Assembly (NCBI RefSeq): GCF_932526225.1
Contig: NC_064041.1
Span: 8,244,313-8,308,312, forward strand
DNA from: Nematostella vectensis
Taxonomy: Eukaryota; Cnidaria; Anthozoa; Actiniaria; Edwardsiidae
Direction: 5' to 3'
Length of the DNA: 64,000 nucleotides
Shown piece by piece: positions 29,310-40,375 of this stretch (its first letter is position 1; each line of letters opens with the position of its first letter). The notes under the pieces are model-generated. The model was not told where the DNA came from and did not search any database. It saw nothing but the letters and a program-made list of their open reading frames with translations. Both the position numbers and the translations under genes were made by a program.

Positions 29310-29563
29310 GAGGTGCGTCAGTTTTTTGTCGCTGATATCAAAAAGAGAAACAACACATTAGCAATTGTATTCGAGATAATAAAGATTGTGTTTGTACAAA
29401 ATTTCAAAACTACTCGCGCAAAATTATAGACTCTCTTGCAAGCTAAAAACTTTGTTTCATTGTTTTCAATGTGTCTTTATGATTTTGCGTTTGTATTTAA
29501 ATATCCTGGAAAACAGTTCAGAATCAGCCATTTGCAGCTTCATGTGGTTTAGTTCTGATTATT

Positions 29564-29636
29564 GGGGGATTAGCGCAAGTGGTAGAGCACCCGCTTAGCA
29601 TGCGGGAGGTACCGGGATCGATACCCGGATTCTCCA
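29564..29636 (+). tRNA. tRNA-Ala-AGC: tRNA-Ala(AGC), unit 33, D-arm variant
   Basis: T12G plus A16G and G26A. Confidence 0.9.
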
Positions 29637-29834
29637 GATTTTTTCGCTTGGTAAAGAGAAATCCATTTTTTAGGCAATTTCGACTAAGTTAGAGTGCAAA
29701 TAATGCCTATTGGAATAATAAAAAGCGTTTTAGAATTTGATTTTCAAGCACCTCAGAAGACAGGTCTTATCAATCAAATCGACACGAATTTATTTTATAC
29801 TGTATCTGGAAATATTCTGCTGCTAAACAGGAAG

Positions 29835-29905
29835 GCACTGGTGGTTCAGTGGTAGAATTCTCGCCTGCCACGCGGGAGGACCGGGTTCGATTCCCGGCCA
29901 GTGCA
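29835..29905 (+). tRNA. tRNA-Gly-GCC: tRNA-Gly(GCC), unit 34
   Basis: C46A. Confidence 0.94.
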
Positions 29906-30068
29906 ATGTTTATTTTTTTTTGGCTGGAAAACATCAAATGCAAATGTCAGTATCTATATTTTCTATTAAACTCCTGTGTTGTGTACTTAAATCGGTAAAC
30001 TGTAGATTAAAAGCATAGCTTAAACACAAGAAACAAAACCGAATTTCCTCCTCAATCCTTCTGTGGTC

Positions 30069-30140
30069 AGCAGAGTGGCGCAGTGGAAGCGTCCTGGGCC
30101 CATAACCAAGAGGTCCGAGGATCGAAACCTTGCTCTGCTA
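30069..30140 (+). tRNA. tRNA-iMet-CAT: Initiator tRNA-Met(CAT), unit 34, damaged anticodon stem
   Basis: G25C and C40A. Confidence 0.84.
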
Positions 30141-30394
30141 GAGGTGCGTCAGTTTTTTGTCGCTAATATCAAAAAGAGAAACAACACATTAGCAATTGTA
30201 TTCGAGATAATAAAGATTGTGTTTGTACAAAATTTCAAAACTACTCGCGCAAAATTATAGACTCTCTTGCAAGCTAAAAACTTTGTTTCATTGTTTTCAA
30301 TGTGTCTTTATGATTTTGCGTTTGTATTTAAATATCCTGGAAAACAGTTCAGAATCAGCCATTTGCAGCTTCATGTGGTTTAGTTCTGATTATT

Positions 30395-30467
30395 GGGGGA
30401 TTAGCGCAAATGGTAGAGCGCCCGCTTAGCATGCGGGAGGTACCGGGATCGATACCCGGATTCTCCA
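30395..30467 (+). tRNA. tRNA-Ala-AGC: tRNA-Ala(AGC), unit 34, D-arm variant
   Basis: T12G only. Confidence 0.92.
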
Positions 30468-30665
30468 GATTTTTTCGCTTGGTAAAGAGAAATCCATTTT
30501 TTAGGCAATTTCGACTAAGTTAGAGTGCAAATAATGCCTATTGGAATAATAAAAAGCGTTTTAGAATTTGATTTTCTACCACCTCAGAAGACAGGTCTTA
30601 TCAATCAAATCGACACGAATTTATTTTATACTGTATCTGGAAATATTCTGCTGCTAAACAGGAAG

Positions 30666-30736
30666 GCACTGGTGGTTCAGTGGTAGAATTCTCGCCTGCC
30701 ACGCGGGAGGACCGGGTTCGATTCCCGGCCAGTGCA
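30666..30736 (+). tRNA. tRNA-Gly-GCC: tRNA-Gly(GCC), unit 35
   Basis: C46A. Confidence 0.94.
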
Positions 30737-30899
30737 ATGTTTATTTTTTTTTGGCTGGAAAACATCAAATGCAAATGTCAGTATCTATATTTTCTATTAA
30801 ACTCCTGTGTTGTGTACTTAAATCGGTAAACTGTAGATTAAAAGCATAGCTTAAACACAAGAAACAAAACCGAATTTCCTCCTCAATCCTTCTGTGGTC

Positions 30900-30971
30900 A
30901 GCAGAGTGGCGCAGTGGAAGCGTCCTGGGCCCATAACCCAGAGGTCCGAGGATCGAAACCTTGCTCTGCTA
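30900..30971 (+). tRNA. tRNA-iMet-CAT: Initiator tRNA-Met(CAT), unit 35
   Basis: G25C only; anticodon stem whole. Confidence 0.93.
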
Positions 30972-31225
30972 GAGGTGCGTCAGTTTTTTGTCGCTTATAT
31001 CAAAAAGAGAAACAACACATTAGCAATTGTATTCGAGATAATAAAGATTGTGTTTGTACAAAATTTCAAAACTACTCGCGCAAAATTATAGACTCTCTTG
31101 CAAGCTAAAAACTTTGTTTCATTGTTTTCAATGTGTCTTTATGATTTTGCGTTTGTATTTAAATATCCTGGAAAACAGTTCAGAATCAGCCATTTGCAGC
31201 TTCATGTGGTTTAGTTCTGATTATT

Positions 31226-31298
31226 GGGGGATTAGCGCAAATGGTAGAGCGCCCGCTTAGCATGCGGGAGGTACCGGGATCGATACCCGGATTCTCCA
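31226..31298 (+). tRNA. tRNA-Ala-AGC: tRNA-Ala(AGC), unit 35, D-arm variant
   Basis: T12G only. Confidence 0.92.
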
Positions 31299-31496
31299 GA
31301 TTTTTTCGCTTGGTAAAGAGAAATCCATTTTTTAGGCAATTTCGACTAAGTTAGAGTGCAAATAATGCCTATTGGAATAATAAAAAGTGTTTTAGAATTT
31401 GATTTTCCACCACCTCAGAAGACATGTCTTATCAATCAAATCGACACGAATTTATTTTATACTGTATCTGGAAATATTCTGCTGCTAAACAGGAAG

Positions 31497-31567
31497 GCAC
31501 TGGTGGTTCAGTGGTAGAATTCTCGCCTGCCACGCGGGAGGACCGGGTTCGATTCCCGGCCAGTGCA
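31497..31567 (+). tRNA. tRNA-Gly-GCC: tRNA-Gly(GCC), unit 36
   Basis: C46A. Confidence 0.94.
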
Positions 31568-31730
31568 ATGTTTATTTTTTTTTGGCTGGAAAACATCAAA
31601 TGCAAATGTCAGTATCTATATTTTCTATTAAACTCCTGTGTTGTGTACTTAAATCGGTAAACTGTAGATTAAAAGCATAGCTTAAACACAAGAAACAAAA
31701 CCGAATTTCCTCCTCAATCCTTCTGTGGTC

Positions 31731-31802
31731 AGCAGAGTGGCGCAGTGGAAGCGTCCTGGGCCCATAACCAAGAGGTCCGAGGATCGAAACCTTGCTCTGC
31801 TA
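31731..31802 (+). tRNA. tRNA-iMet-CAT: Initiator tRNA-Met(CAT), unit 36, damaged anticodon stem
   Basis: G25C and C40A. Confidence 0.84.
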
Positions 31803-32056
31803 GAGGTGCGTCAGTTTTTTGTCGCTGATATCAAAAAGAGAAACAACACATTAGCAATTGTATTCGAGATAATAAAGATTGTGTTTGTACAAAATTTCAA
31901 AACTACTCGCGCAAAAGTATAGACTCTCTTGCAAGCTAAAAACTTTGTTTCTTTGTTTTCAATGTGTCTTTATGATTTTGCGTTTGTATTTAAATATCCT
32001 GGAAAACAGTTCAGAATCAGCCATTTGCAGCTTCATGTGGTTTAGTTCTGATTATT

Positions 32057-32129
32057 GGGGGATTAGCGCAAATGGTAGAGCGCCCGCTTAGCATGCGGGA
32101 GGTACCGGGATCGATACCCGGATTCTCCA
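32057..32129 (+). tRNA. tRNA-Ala-AGC: tRNA-Ala(AGC), unit 36, D-arm variant
   Basis: T12G only. Confidence 0.92.
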
Positions 32130-32327
32130 GATTTTTTCGCTTGGTAAAGAGAAATCCATTTTTTAGGCAATTTCGACTAAGTTAGAGTGCAAATAATGCC
32201 TATTGGAATAATAAAAAGCGTTTTAGAATTTGATTTTCAAGCACCTCAGAAGACAGGTCTTATCAATCAAATCGACACGAATTTATTTTATACTGTATCT
32301 GGAAATATTCTGCTGCTAAACAGGAAG

Positions 32328-32398
32328 GCACTGGTGGTTCAGTGGTAGAATTCTCGCCTGCCACGCGGGAGGACCGGGTTCGATTCCCGGCCAGTGCA
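32328..32398 (+). tRNA. tRNA-Gly-GCC: tRNA-Gly(GCC), unit 37
   Basis: C46A. Confidence 0.94.
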
Positions 32399-32561
32399 AT
32401 GTTTATTTTTTTTTGGCTGGAAAACATCAAATGCAAATGTCAGTATCTATATTTTCTATTAAACTCCTGTGTTGTGTACTTAAATCGGTAAACTGTAGAT
32501 TAAAAGCATAGCTTAAACACAAGAAACAAAACCGAATTTCCTCCTCAATCCTTCTGTGGTC

Positions 32562-32633
32562 AGCAGAGTGGCGCAGTGGAAGCGTCCTGGGCCCATAACC
32601 CAGAGGTCCGAGGATCGAAACCTAGCTCTGCTA
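32562..32633 (+). tRNA. tRNA-iMet-CAT: Initiator tRNA-Met(CAT), unit 37
   Basis: G25C and T63A (T-stem mismatch with G49). Confidence 0.88.
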
Positions 32634-32887
32634 GAGGTGCGTCAGTTTTTTGTCGCTTATATCAAAAAGAGAAACAACACATTAGCAATTGTATTCGAGA
32701 TGATAAAGATTGTGTTTGTACAAAATTTCAAAACTACTCGCGCAAAATTATAGACTCTCTTGCAAGCTAAAAACTTAGTTTCATTGTTTTCAATGTGTCT
32801 TTATGATTTTGCGTTTGTATTTAAATATCCTGGAAAACAGTTCAGAATCAGCCATTTGCAGCTTCATGTGGTTTAGTTCTGATTATT

Positions 32888-32960
32888 GGGGGATTAGCGC
32901 AAATGGTAGAGCGCCCGCTTAGCATGCGGGAGGTACCGGGATCGATACCCGGATTCTCCA
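32888..32960 (+). tRNA. tRNA-Ala-AGC: tRNA-Ala(AGC), unit 37, D-arm variant
   Basis: T12G only. Confidence 0.92.
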
Positions 32961-33158
32961 GATTTTTTCGCTTGGTAAAGAGAAATCCATTTTTTAGGCA
33001 ATTTCGACTAAGTTAGAGTGCAAATAATGCCTATTGGAATAATAAAAAGTGTTTTAGAATTTGATTTTCCACCACCTCAGAAGACATGTCTTATCAATCA
33101 AATCGACACGAATTTATTTTATACTGTATCTGGAAATATTCTGCTGCTAAACAGGAAG

Positions 33159-33229
33159 GCACTGGTGGTTCAGTGGTAGAATTCTCGCCTGCCACGCGGG
33201 AGGCCCGGGTTCGATTCCCGGCCAGCGCA
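33159..33229 (+). tRNA. tRNA-Gly-GCC: tRNA-Gly(GCC), unit 38
   Basis: T68C makes an A:C mismatch at the third acceptor pair; T10 terminator. Confidence 0.9.
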
Positions 33230-33390
33230 ATGTTTTTTTTTTTGGCTGGAAAACATCAAATGCAAATGTCAGTATCTATATTTTCTATTAAACTCCTGTG
33301 TTGTGTACTTAAATCGGTAAACTGTAGATTAAAAGCATAGCTTAAACACAAGAAACAAAACCGAATTTCCTCCTGAATCCTTCTGTGGTC

Positions 33391-33462
33391 AGCAGAGTGG
33401 CGCAGTGGAAGCGTGCTGGGCCCATAACCCAGAGGTCCGAGGATCGAAACCTTGCTCTGCTA
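33391..33462 (+). tRNA. tRNA-iMet-CAT: Initiator tRNA-Met(CAT), unit 38
   Basis: Consensus sequence. Confidence 0.96.
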
Positions 33463-33717
33463 GAGGTGCGTCATTTTTTTGGCGCTGATATCAAGAAGAT
33501 AAACAAACATTAGCAATTGTATTCGAGCCAAAAAAGATTGTGTTTGTACAAAATTTCAAAACTACTCGCGCAAAATTATAGAGACTCTCTTGCAAGCTAA
33601 AAACTTTGTTTCATTGTTTTCAATGTGTCTTTATGATTTTGCGTTTGTATTTAAATATCCTGGAAAACAGTTCAGAATCAGCCATTTGCAGCTTCATGTG
33701 GTTTAGTTCTGATTATT

Positions 33718-33790
33718 GGGGGATTAGCGCAAATGGTAGAGCGCCCGCTTAGCATGCGGGAGGTACCGGGATCGATACCCGGATTCTCCA
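33718..33790 (+). tRNA. tRNA-Ala-AGC: tRNA-Ala(AGC), unit 38, D-arm variant
   Basis: T12G only. Confidence 0.92.
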
Positions 33791-33988
33791 GATTTTTTCG
33801 CTTGGTAAAGAGAAATCCATTTTTTAGGCAATTTCGACTAAGTTAGAGTGCAAATAATGCCTATTGGAATAATAAAAAGTGTTTTAGAATTTGATTTTCC
33901 ACCACCTCAGAAGACATGTCTTATCAATCAAATCGACACGAATTTATTTTATACTGTATCTGGAAATATTCTGCTGCTAAACAGGAAG

Positions 33989-34059
33989 GCACTGGTGGTT
34001 CAGTGGTAGAATTCTCGCCTGCCACGCGGGAGGCCCGGGTTCGATTCCCGGCCAGCGCA
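33989..34059 (+). tRNA. tRNA-Gly-GCC: tRNA-Gly(GCC), unit 39
   Basis: T68C, as in unit 38. Confidence 0.9.
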
Positions 34060-34220
34060 ATGTTTTTTTTTTTGGCTGGAAAACATCAAATGCAAATGTC
34101 AGTATCTATATTTTCTATTAAACTCCTGTGTTGTGTACTTAAATCGGTAAACTGTAGATTAAAAGCATAGCTTAAACACAAGAAACAAAACCGAATTTCC
34201 TCCTGAATCCTTCTGTGGTC

Positions 34221-34292
34221 AGCAGAGTGGCGCAGTGGAAGCGTGCTGGGCCCATAACCCAGAGGTCCGAGGATCGAAACCTTGCTCTGCTA
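34221..34292 (+). tRNA. tRNA-iMet-CAT: Initiator tRNA-Met(CAT), unit 39
   Basis: Consensus sequence. Confidence 0.96.
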
Positions 34293-34547
34293 GAGGTGCG
34301 TCAGTTTTTTGGCGCTGATATCAAGAAGATAAACAAACATTAGCAATTGTATTCGAGCCAAAAAAGATTGTGTTTGTACAAAATTTCAAAACTACTCGCG
34401 CAAAATTATAGAGACTCTCTTGCAAGCTAAAAACTTTGTTTGATTGTTTTCAATGTGTCTTTATGATTTTGCGTTTGTATTTAAATATCCTGGAAAACAG
34501 TTCAGAATCAGCCATTTGCAGCTTCATGTGGTTTAGTTCTGATTACT

Positions 34548-34619
34548 GGGGGATTAGCGCAAATGGTAGAGCGCCGCTTAGCATGCGGGAGGTACCGGGA
34601 TCGATACCCGGATTCTCCA
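34548..34619 (+). tRNA. tRNA-Ala-AGC: tRNA-Ala(AGC), unit 39, one-base deletion
   Basis: 72 bp: one C of the 27-29 run is missing, so the anticodon stem loses a pair or is shifted; also T12G. The flank just downstream carries TTATTAGG, a marker shared with units 47 and 49. Confidence 0.8.
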
Positions 34620-34818
34620 GATTTTTTCGCTTGGTAAAGAGAAATCCATTTTATTAGGCAATTTCGACTAAGTTAGAGTGCAAATAATGCCTATTGGAAT
34701 AATAAAAAGCGTTTTAGAATTTGATTTTCAACCACCTCAGAAGATAGGTCTTATCAATCAAATCGACACGAATTTATTTTGTACTGTATCTGGAAATATT
34801 CTGCTGCTAAACAGGAAG

Positions 34819-34889
34819 GCACTGGTGGTTCAGTGGTAGAATTCTCGCCTGCCACGCGGGAGGCCCGGGTTCGATTCCCGGCCAGTGCA
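34819..34889 (+). tRNA. tRNA-Gly-GCC: tRNA-Gly(GCC), unit 40
   Basis: Consensus sequence. Confidence 0.96.
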
Positions 34890-35053
34890 ATGTTTATTTT
34901 GTTTTTGGCTGGAAAACATCAAATGCAAATGTCAGTACCTATATTTTCTATTAAACTCCTGTGTTGTGTACTTAAATCGGTAAACTGCAAATTAAAAGCA
35001 CAGCTTTAACACAAGAAACAAAACCGATTTTCCTTCCAAAGGCTTCAATGGTT

Positions 35054-35125
35054 AGCAGAGTGGCGCAGTGGAAGCGTGCTGGGCCCATAACCCAGAGGTC
35101 CGAGGATCGAAACCTTGCCTTGCTA
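35054..35125 (+). tRNA. tRNA-iMet-CAT: Initiator tRNA-Met(CAT), unit 40
   Basis: T66C and C67T: an A:C mismatch and a G:U pair in the acceptor. Confidence 0.88.
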
Positions 35126-35380
35126 GAGGTGCGTCATTTTTTTGGCGCTGATATCAAGAAGATAAACAAACATTAGCAATTGTATTCGAGCCAAAAAAGA
35201 TTGTGTTTGTACAAAATTTCAAAACTACTCGCGCAAAATTATAGAGACTCTCTTGCAAGCTAAAAACTTTGTTTGATTGTTTTCAATGTGTCTTTATGAT
35301 TTTGCGTTTGTATTTAAATATCCTGGAAAACAGTTCAGAATCAGCCATATGCAGCTTCATGTGGTTTAGTTCTGATTACT

Positions 35381-35453
35381 GGGGGATTAGCTCAAATGGT
35401 AGAGCGCCCGCTTAGCATGCGGGAGGTACCGGGATCGATACCCGGATTCTCCA
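35381..35453 (+). tRNA. tRNA-Ala-AGC: tRNA-Ala(AGC), unit 40
   Basis: Consensus gene; terminator T5. Confidence 0.95.
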
Positions 35454-35651
35454 GAGTTTTTCGCTTGTTAAAGAGAAATCCATTTTTTAGGCAATTTCGA
35501 CTAAGTTAGAGTGCAAATAATGCCTATTGGAATAATAAAAAGCGTTTTAGAATTTGATTTTCAACCACCTCAGAAGACAGGTCTTATCAATCAAATCGAC
35601 ACGAATTTATTTTATACTGTATCTGGAAATATTCTGCTGCTAAACAGGAAG

Positions 35652-35722
35652 GCACTGGTGGTTCAGTGGTAGAATTCTCGCCTGCCACGCGGGAGGACCG
35701 GGTTCGATTCCCGGCCAGTGCA
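35652..35722 (+). tRNA. tRNA-Gly-GCC: tRNA-Gly(GCC), unit 41
   Basis: C46A; the block of units 33-37 reappears here. Confidence 0.94.
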
Positions 35723-35886
35723 ATGTTTATTTTTTTTTTGGCTGGAAAACATCAAATGCAAATGTCAGTATCTATATTTTCTATTAAACTCCTGTGTTGT
35801 GTACTTAAATCGGTAAACTGTAGATTAAAAGCATAGCTTAAACACAAGAAACAAAACCGAATTTCCTCCTCAATCCTTCTGTGGTC

Positions 35887-35958
35887 AGCAGAGTGGCGCA
35901 GTGGAAGCGTCCTGGGCCCATAACCCAGAGGTCCGAGGATCGAAACCTTGCTCTGCTA
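35887..35958 (+). tRNA. tRNA-iMet-CAT: Initiator tRNA-Met(CAT), unit 41
   Basis: G25C only. Confidence 0.93.
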
Positions 35959-36212
35959 GAGGTGCGTCAGTTTTTTGTCGCTTATATCAAAAAGAGAAAC
36001 AACACATTAGCAATTGTATTCGAGATAATAAAGATTGTGTTTGTACAAAATTTCAAAACTACTCGCGCAAAATTATAGACTCTCTTGCAAGCTAAAAACT
36101 TTGTTTCATTGTTTTCAATGTGTCTTTATGATTTTGCGTTTGTATTTAAATATCCTGGAAAACAGTTCAGAATCAGCCATTTGCAGCTTCATGTGGTTTA
36201 GTTCTGATTATT

Positions 36213-36285
36213 GGGGGATTAGCGCAAATGGTAGAGCGCCCGCTTAGCATGCGGGAGGTACCGGGATCGATACCCGGATTCTCCA
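36213..36285 (+). tRNA. tRNA-Ala-AGC: tRNA-Ala(AGC), unit 41, D-arm variant
   Basis: T12G only. Confidence 0.92.
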
Positions 36286-36483
36286 GATTTTTTCGCTTGG
36301 TAAAGAGAAATCCATTTTTTAGGCAATTTCGACTAAGTTAGAGTGCAAATAATGCCTATTGGAATAATAAAAAGTGTTTTACAATTTGATTTTCCACCAC
36401 CTCAGAAGACATGTCTTATCAATCAAATCGACACGAATTTATTTTATACTGTATCTGGAAATATTCTGCTGCTAAACAGGAAG

Positions 36484-36554
36484 GCACTGGTGGTTCAGTG
36501 GTAGAATTCTCGCCTGCCACGCGGGAGGCCCGGGTTCGATTCCCGGCCAGCGCA
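36484..36554 (+). tRNA. tRNA-Gly-GCC: tRNA-Gly(GCC), unit 42
   Basis: T68C, as in unit 38. Confidence 0.9.
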
Positions 36555-36716
36555 ATGTTTTTTTTTTTTGGCTGGAAAACATCAAATGCAAATGTCAGTA
36601 CCTATATTTTCTATTAAACTCCAGTGTTGTGTACTTAAATCGGTAAACTGTAGATTAAAAGCATAGCTTTAACACAAGAAACAAAACCGAATTTCCTCCC
36701 CAATGCTTCTGTGGTC

Positions 36717-36788
36717 AGCAGAGTGGCGCAGTGGAAGCGTGCTGGGCCCATAACCCAGAGGTCCGAGGATCGAAACCTTGCTCTGCTA
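36717..36788 (+). tRNA. tRNA-iMet-CAT: Initiator tRNA-Met(CAT), unit 42
   Basis: Consensus gene; T8 terminator. Confidence 0.96.
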
Positions 36789-37043
36789 GAGGTGCGACTT
36801 TTTTTTGGAGCTGATATCAAGAAGATAAACAAACATTAGCAATTGTATTCGAGCCAAAAAAGATTGTGTTTGTACAAAATTTCAAAACTGCTCGCGCAAA
36901 ATTATAGAGACTCTCTTGCAAGCTAAAAACTTTGTTTGATTGTTTTCAATGTGTCTTTATGATTTTGCGTTTGTATTTAAATATCCTGGAAAACAGTTCA
37001 GAATCAGCCATATGCAGCTTCATGTGGTTTAGTTCTGATTACT

Positions 37044-37116
37044 GGGGGATTAGCTCAAATGGTAGAGCGCCCGCTTAGCATGCGGGAGGTATCGGGATCG
37101 ATACCCGGATTCTCCA
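37044..37116 (+). tRNA. tRNA-Ala-AGC: tRNA-Ala(AGC), unit 42
   Basis: C49T, a tolerated U:G pair in the T stem. Confidence 0.94.
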
Positions 37117-37315
37117 GATTTTTTTCGCTTGGTAAAAAGAAATCCATTTTTTAGGCAATTTCGACTAAGTTAGAGTGCAAATAATGCCTATTGGTATAAT
37201 AAAAAGCGTTTTAGAATTTGATTTTCAACCACCTCAGAAGACAGGTCTTATCATTCAAATCGACCCGAATTTATTTTGTACTGTATCTGGAAATATTCTG
37301 CTGCTAAACAGGACG

Positions 37316-37386
37316 GCACTGGTGGTTCAGTGGTAGAATTCTCGCCTGCCACGCGGGAGGCCCGGGTTCGATTCCCGGCCAGTGCA
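37316..37386 (+). tRNA. tRNA-Gly-GCC: tRNA-Gly(GCC), unit 43
   Basis: Consensus gene; upstream flank GGAC instead of GGAA. Confidence 0.96.
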
Positions 37387-37550
37387 ATGTTTATTTTGTT
37401 TTTGGCTGGAAAACATCAAATGCAAATGTCAGTACCTATATTTTCTATTAAACTCCTGTGTTGTGTACTTAAATCGGTAAACTGTAGATTAAAAGCATAG
37501 CTTTAACACAAGAAACAAAACCGAATTTCCTCCCCAATGCTTCTGTGATC

Positions 37551-37622
37551 AGCAGAGTGGCGCAGTGGAAGCGTGCTGGGCCCATAACCCAGAGGTCCGA
37601 GGATCGAAACCTTGCTCTGCTA
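37551..37622 (+). tRNA. tRNA-iMet-CAT: Initiator tRNA-Met(CAT), unit 43
   Basis: Consensus sequence. Confidence 0.96.
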
Positions 37623-37878
37623 GAGGTGCGTCAATTTTTTGGCGCTGATATCAAGAAGAGAAACAAAACAATAGCAATTGTATTCGTGCCAATAAAGATT
37701 GTGTTTGTACAAAATTTCAAAACTACTCGCGCAAAATTTTAGAGACTCTCTTGCAAGCTAAAAACTTTGTTTGATTGTTTTCAATGTGTCTTTATGATTT
37801 TGCGTTTGTATTTAAATATCCTGGAAAACAGTTCAGAATCAGCCATATGCAGCTTCATGTGGTTTAGTTCTGATTACT

Positions 37879-37951
37879 GGGGGATTAGCTCAAATGGTAG
37901 AGCGCCCGCTTAGCATGCGGGAGGTACCGGGATCGATACCCGGATTCTCCA
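37879..37951 (+). tRNA. tRNA-Ala-AGC: tRNA-Ala(AGC), unit 43
   Basis: Consensus sequence. Confidence 0.96.
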
Positions 37952-38149
37952 GAGTTTTTCGCTTGCTAAAGAGAAATCCATTTTTTAGGCAATTTCGACT
38001 AAGTTAGACTGTAAATAACGCCTATTTGAATAATAAAAACCGTTTTAGAATTTGATTTTCAACCACCTCGGAAGACAGGTCTTATCAATCAAATCGACAC
38101 GAATTTATTTTTTACTGTATCTGGAAATATTCTGCTGCTAAACAGGAAG

Positions 38150-38220
38150 GCTCTGGTGGTTCAGTTGTAGAATTCTCGCCTGCCACGCTGGAGGCCCGGG
38201 TTCGATCCCCGGCCAGTGCA
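38150..38220 (+). tRNA. tRNA-Gly-GCC: tRNA-Gly(GCC), unit 44, two-mismatch class
   Basis: First copy of a Gly class starting GCTCTGG: A3T breaks an acceptor pair (T:T) and G40T an anticodon-stem pair (C:T). Also G17T and T58C. Confidence 0.85.
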
Positions 38221-38384
38221 ATGTTTATTTTGTTTTTGGCTGGAAAACATCAAATGCAAATGTCAGTACCTATATTTTCTATTAAACTCCTGTGTTGTGT
38301 ACTTAAATCGGTAAACTGTAGATTAAAAGCATAGCTTAAACACAAGAAACAAAACCGAATTTCCTCCTGAATCCTTCTGTGGTC

Positions 38385-38456
38385 AGCAGAGTGGCGCAGT
38401 GGAAGCGTCCTGGGCCCATAACCCAGAGGTCCGAGGATCGAAACCTTGCTCTGCTA
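38385..38456 (+). tRNA. tRNA-iMet-CAT: Initiator tRNA-Met(CAT), unit 44
   Basis: G25C only. Confidence 0.93.
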
Positions 38457-38712
38457 GAGGTGCGTCAGTTTTTTGTCGCTGATATCAAGAAGAGAAACAA
38501 CACATTAGCAATTGTATTCGAGCCAATAAAGATTGCGTTTGTACAAAATTTCAAAACTACTCGCGCAAAATTATAGAGACTCTCTTGCAAGCTAAAAACT
38601 TTGTTTGATTGTTTTCAATGTGTCTTTATGATTTTGCGTTTGTATTTAAATATCCTGGAAAACAGTTCAGAATCAGCCATATGCAGCTTCATGTGGTTTA
38701 GTTCTGATTACT

Positions 38713-38785
38713 GAGGGATTAGCTCAAATGGTAGAACGCCCGCTTAGCATGCGGGAGGTACCGGGATCGATACCCGGATTCTCCA
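38713..38785 (+). tRNA. tRNA-Ala-AGC: tRNA-Ala(AGC), unit 44, damaged
   Basis: G2A (acceptor mismatch) and G24A (D-stem mismatch). Confidence 0.83.
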
Positions 38786-38983
38786 GATTTTTTCGCTTGG
38801 TAAAGAGAAATCCATTTTTTAGGCAATTTCGACTAAGTTAGAGTGCAAATAATGCCTATTGGAATAATAAAAAGCGTTTTAGAATTTGATTTTCAACCAC
38901 CTCAGAAGACAGGTCTTATCAATCAAATCGACACGAATTTATTTTGTACTGTATCTGGAAATATTCTGCTGCTAAACAGGAAG

Positions 38984-39054
38984 GCACTGGTGGTTCAGTG
39001 GTAGAATTCTCGCCTGCCACGCGGGAGGCCCGGGTTCGATTCCAGGCCAGTGCA
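38984..39054 (+). tRNA. tRNA-Gly-GCC: tRNA-Gly(GCC), unit 45
   Basis: C61A breaks the middle T-stem pair. Confidence 0.88.
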
Positions 39055-39218
39055 ATGTTAATTTTGTTTTTGGCTGGAAAACATCAAATGCAAATGTCAG
39101 TACCTATATTTTCTATTAAACTCCTGTGTTGTGTACTTAAATCGGTAAACTGTAGATTAAAAGCATAGCTTAAACACAAGAAACAAAACCGAATTTCCTC
39201 CTGAATCCTTCTGTGGTC

Positions 39219-39290
39219 AGCAGAGTGGCGCAGTGGAAGCGTGCTGGGCCCATAACCCAGAGGTCCGAGGATCGAAACCTTGCTCTGCTA
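39219..39290 (+). tRNA. tRNA-iMet-CAT: Initiator tRNA-Met(CAT), unit 45
   Basis: Consensus sequence. Confidence 0.96.
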
Positions 39291-39544
39291 GAGGTGCGTC
39301 AGTTTTTTGTCGCTGATATCAAGAAGAGAAACAACACATTAGCAATTGTATTCGAGCCAATAAAGATTGTGTTTGTACAAAATTTCAAAACTACTCGCGC
39401 AAAATTATAGACTCTCTTGCAAGCTTAAAACTTTGTTTCATTGTTTTCAATGTGTCTTTATGATTTTGCGTTTGTATTTAAATATCCTGGAAAACAGTTC
39501 AGAATCAGCCATTTGCAGCTTCATGTGGTTTAGTTCTGATTATT

Positions 39545-39617
39545 GGGGGATTAGCGCAAATGGTAGAGCGCCCGCTTAGCATGCGGGAGGTACCGGGATC
39601 GATACCCGGATTCTCCA
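39545..39617 (+). tRNA. tRNA-Ala-AGC: tRNA-Ala(AGC), unit 45, D-arm variant
   Basis: T12G only. Confidence 0.92.
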
Positions 39618-39815
39618 GATTTTTTCGCTTGGTAAAGAGAAATCCATTTTTTAGGCAATTTCGACTAATTTAGAGTGCAAATAATGCCTATTGGAATAAT
39701 AAAAAGCGTTTTAGAATTTGATTTTCAACCACCTCAGAAGACAGGTCTTATCAATCAAATCGACAAGAATTTATTTTATACTGTATCTGGAAATATTCTG
39801 CTGCTAAACAGGAAG

Positions 39816-39886
39816 GCACGGGTGGTTCAGTGGTAGAATTCTCGCCTGCCACGCGGGAGGACCGGGTTCGATTCCCGGCCAGTGCA
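39816..39886 (+). tRNA. tRNA-Gly-GCC: tRNA-Gly(GCC), unit 46
   Basis: T5G (acceptor mismatch) and C46A. Confidence 0.88.
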
Positions 39887-40049
39887 ATGTTTATTTTTTT
39901 TTGGCTGGAAAACATCAAATGCAAATGTCAGTATCTATATTTTCTATTAAACTCCTGTGTTGTGTACTTAAATCGGTAAACTGTAGATTAAAAGCATAGC
40001 TTAAACACAAGAAACAAAACCGAATTTCCTCCTCAATCCTTCTGTGGTC

Positions 40050-40121
40050 AGCAGAGTGGCGCAGTGGAAGCGTCCTGGGCCCATAACCAAGAGGTCCGAG
40101 GATCGAAACCTTGCTCTGCTA
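40050..40121 (+). tRNA. tRNA-iMet-CAT: Initiator tRNA-Met(CAT), unit 46, damaged anticodon stem
   Basis: G25C and C40A, as in units 33, 34 and 36. Confidence 0.84.
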
Positions 40122-40375
40122 GAGGTGCGTCAGTTTTTTGTCGCTGATATCAAAAAGAGAAACAACACATTAGCAATTGTATTCGAGATAATAAAGATTG
40201 TGTTTGTACAAAATTTCAAAACTACTCGCGCAAAATTATAGACTCTCTTGCAAGCTAAAAACTTTGTTTCATTGTTTTCAATGTGTCTTTATGATTTTGC
40301 GTTTGTATTTAAATATCCTGGAAAACAGTTCAGAATCAGCCATTTGCAGCTTCATGTGGTTTAGTTCTGATTATT

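Larger units (their letters stand above)
29004..33158 (+). repeat. Homogenised monomer block (units 33-37)
   Basis: Five units of exactly 831 bp sharing linked variants: Gly C46A with a T8 or longer terminator, iMet G25C, a GATAAT or GATGAT motif in place of GCCAAT downstream of iMet, and Ala T12G. It looks like a recent local amplification. Confidence 0.88.
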
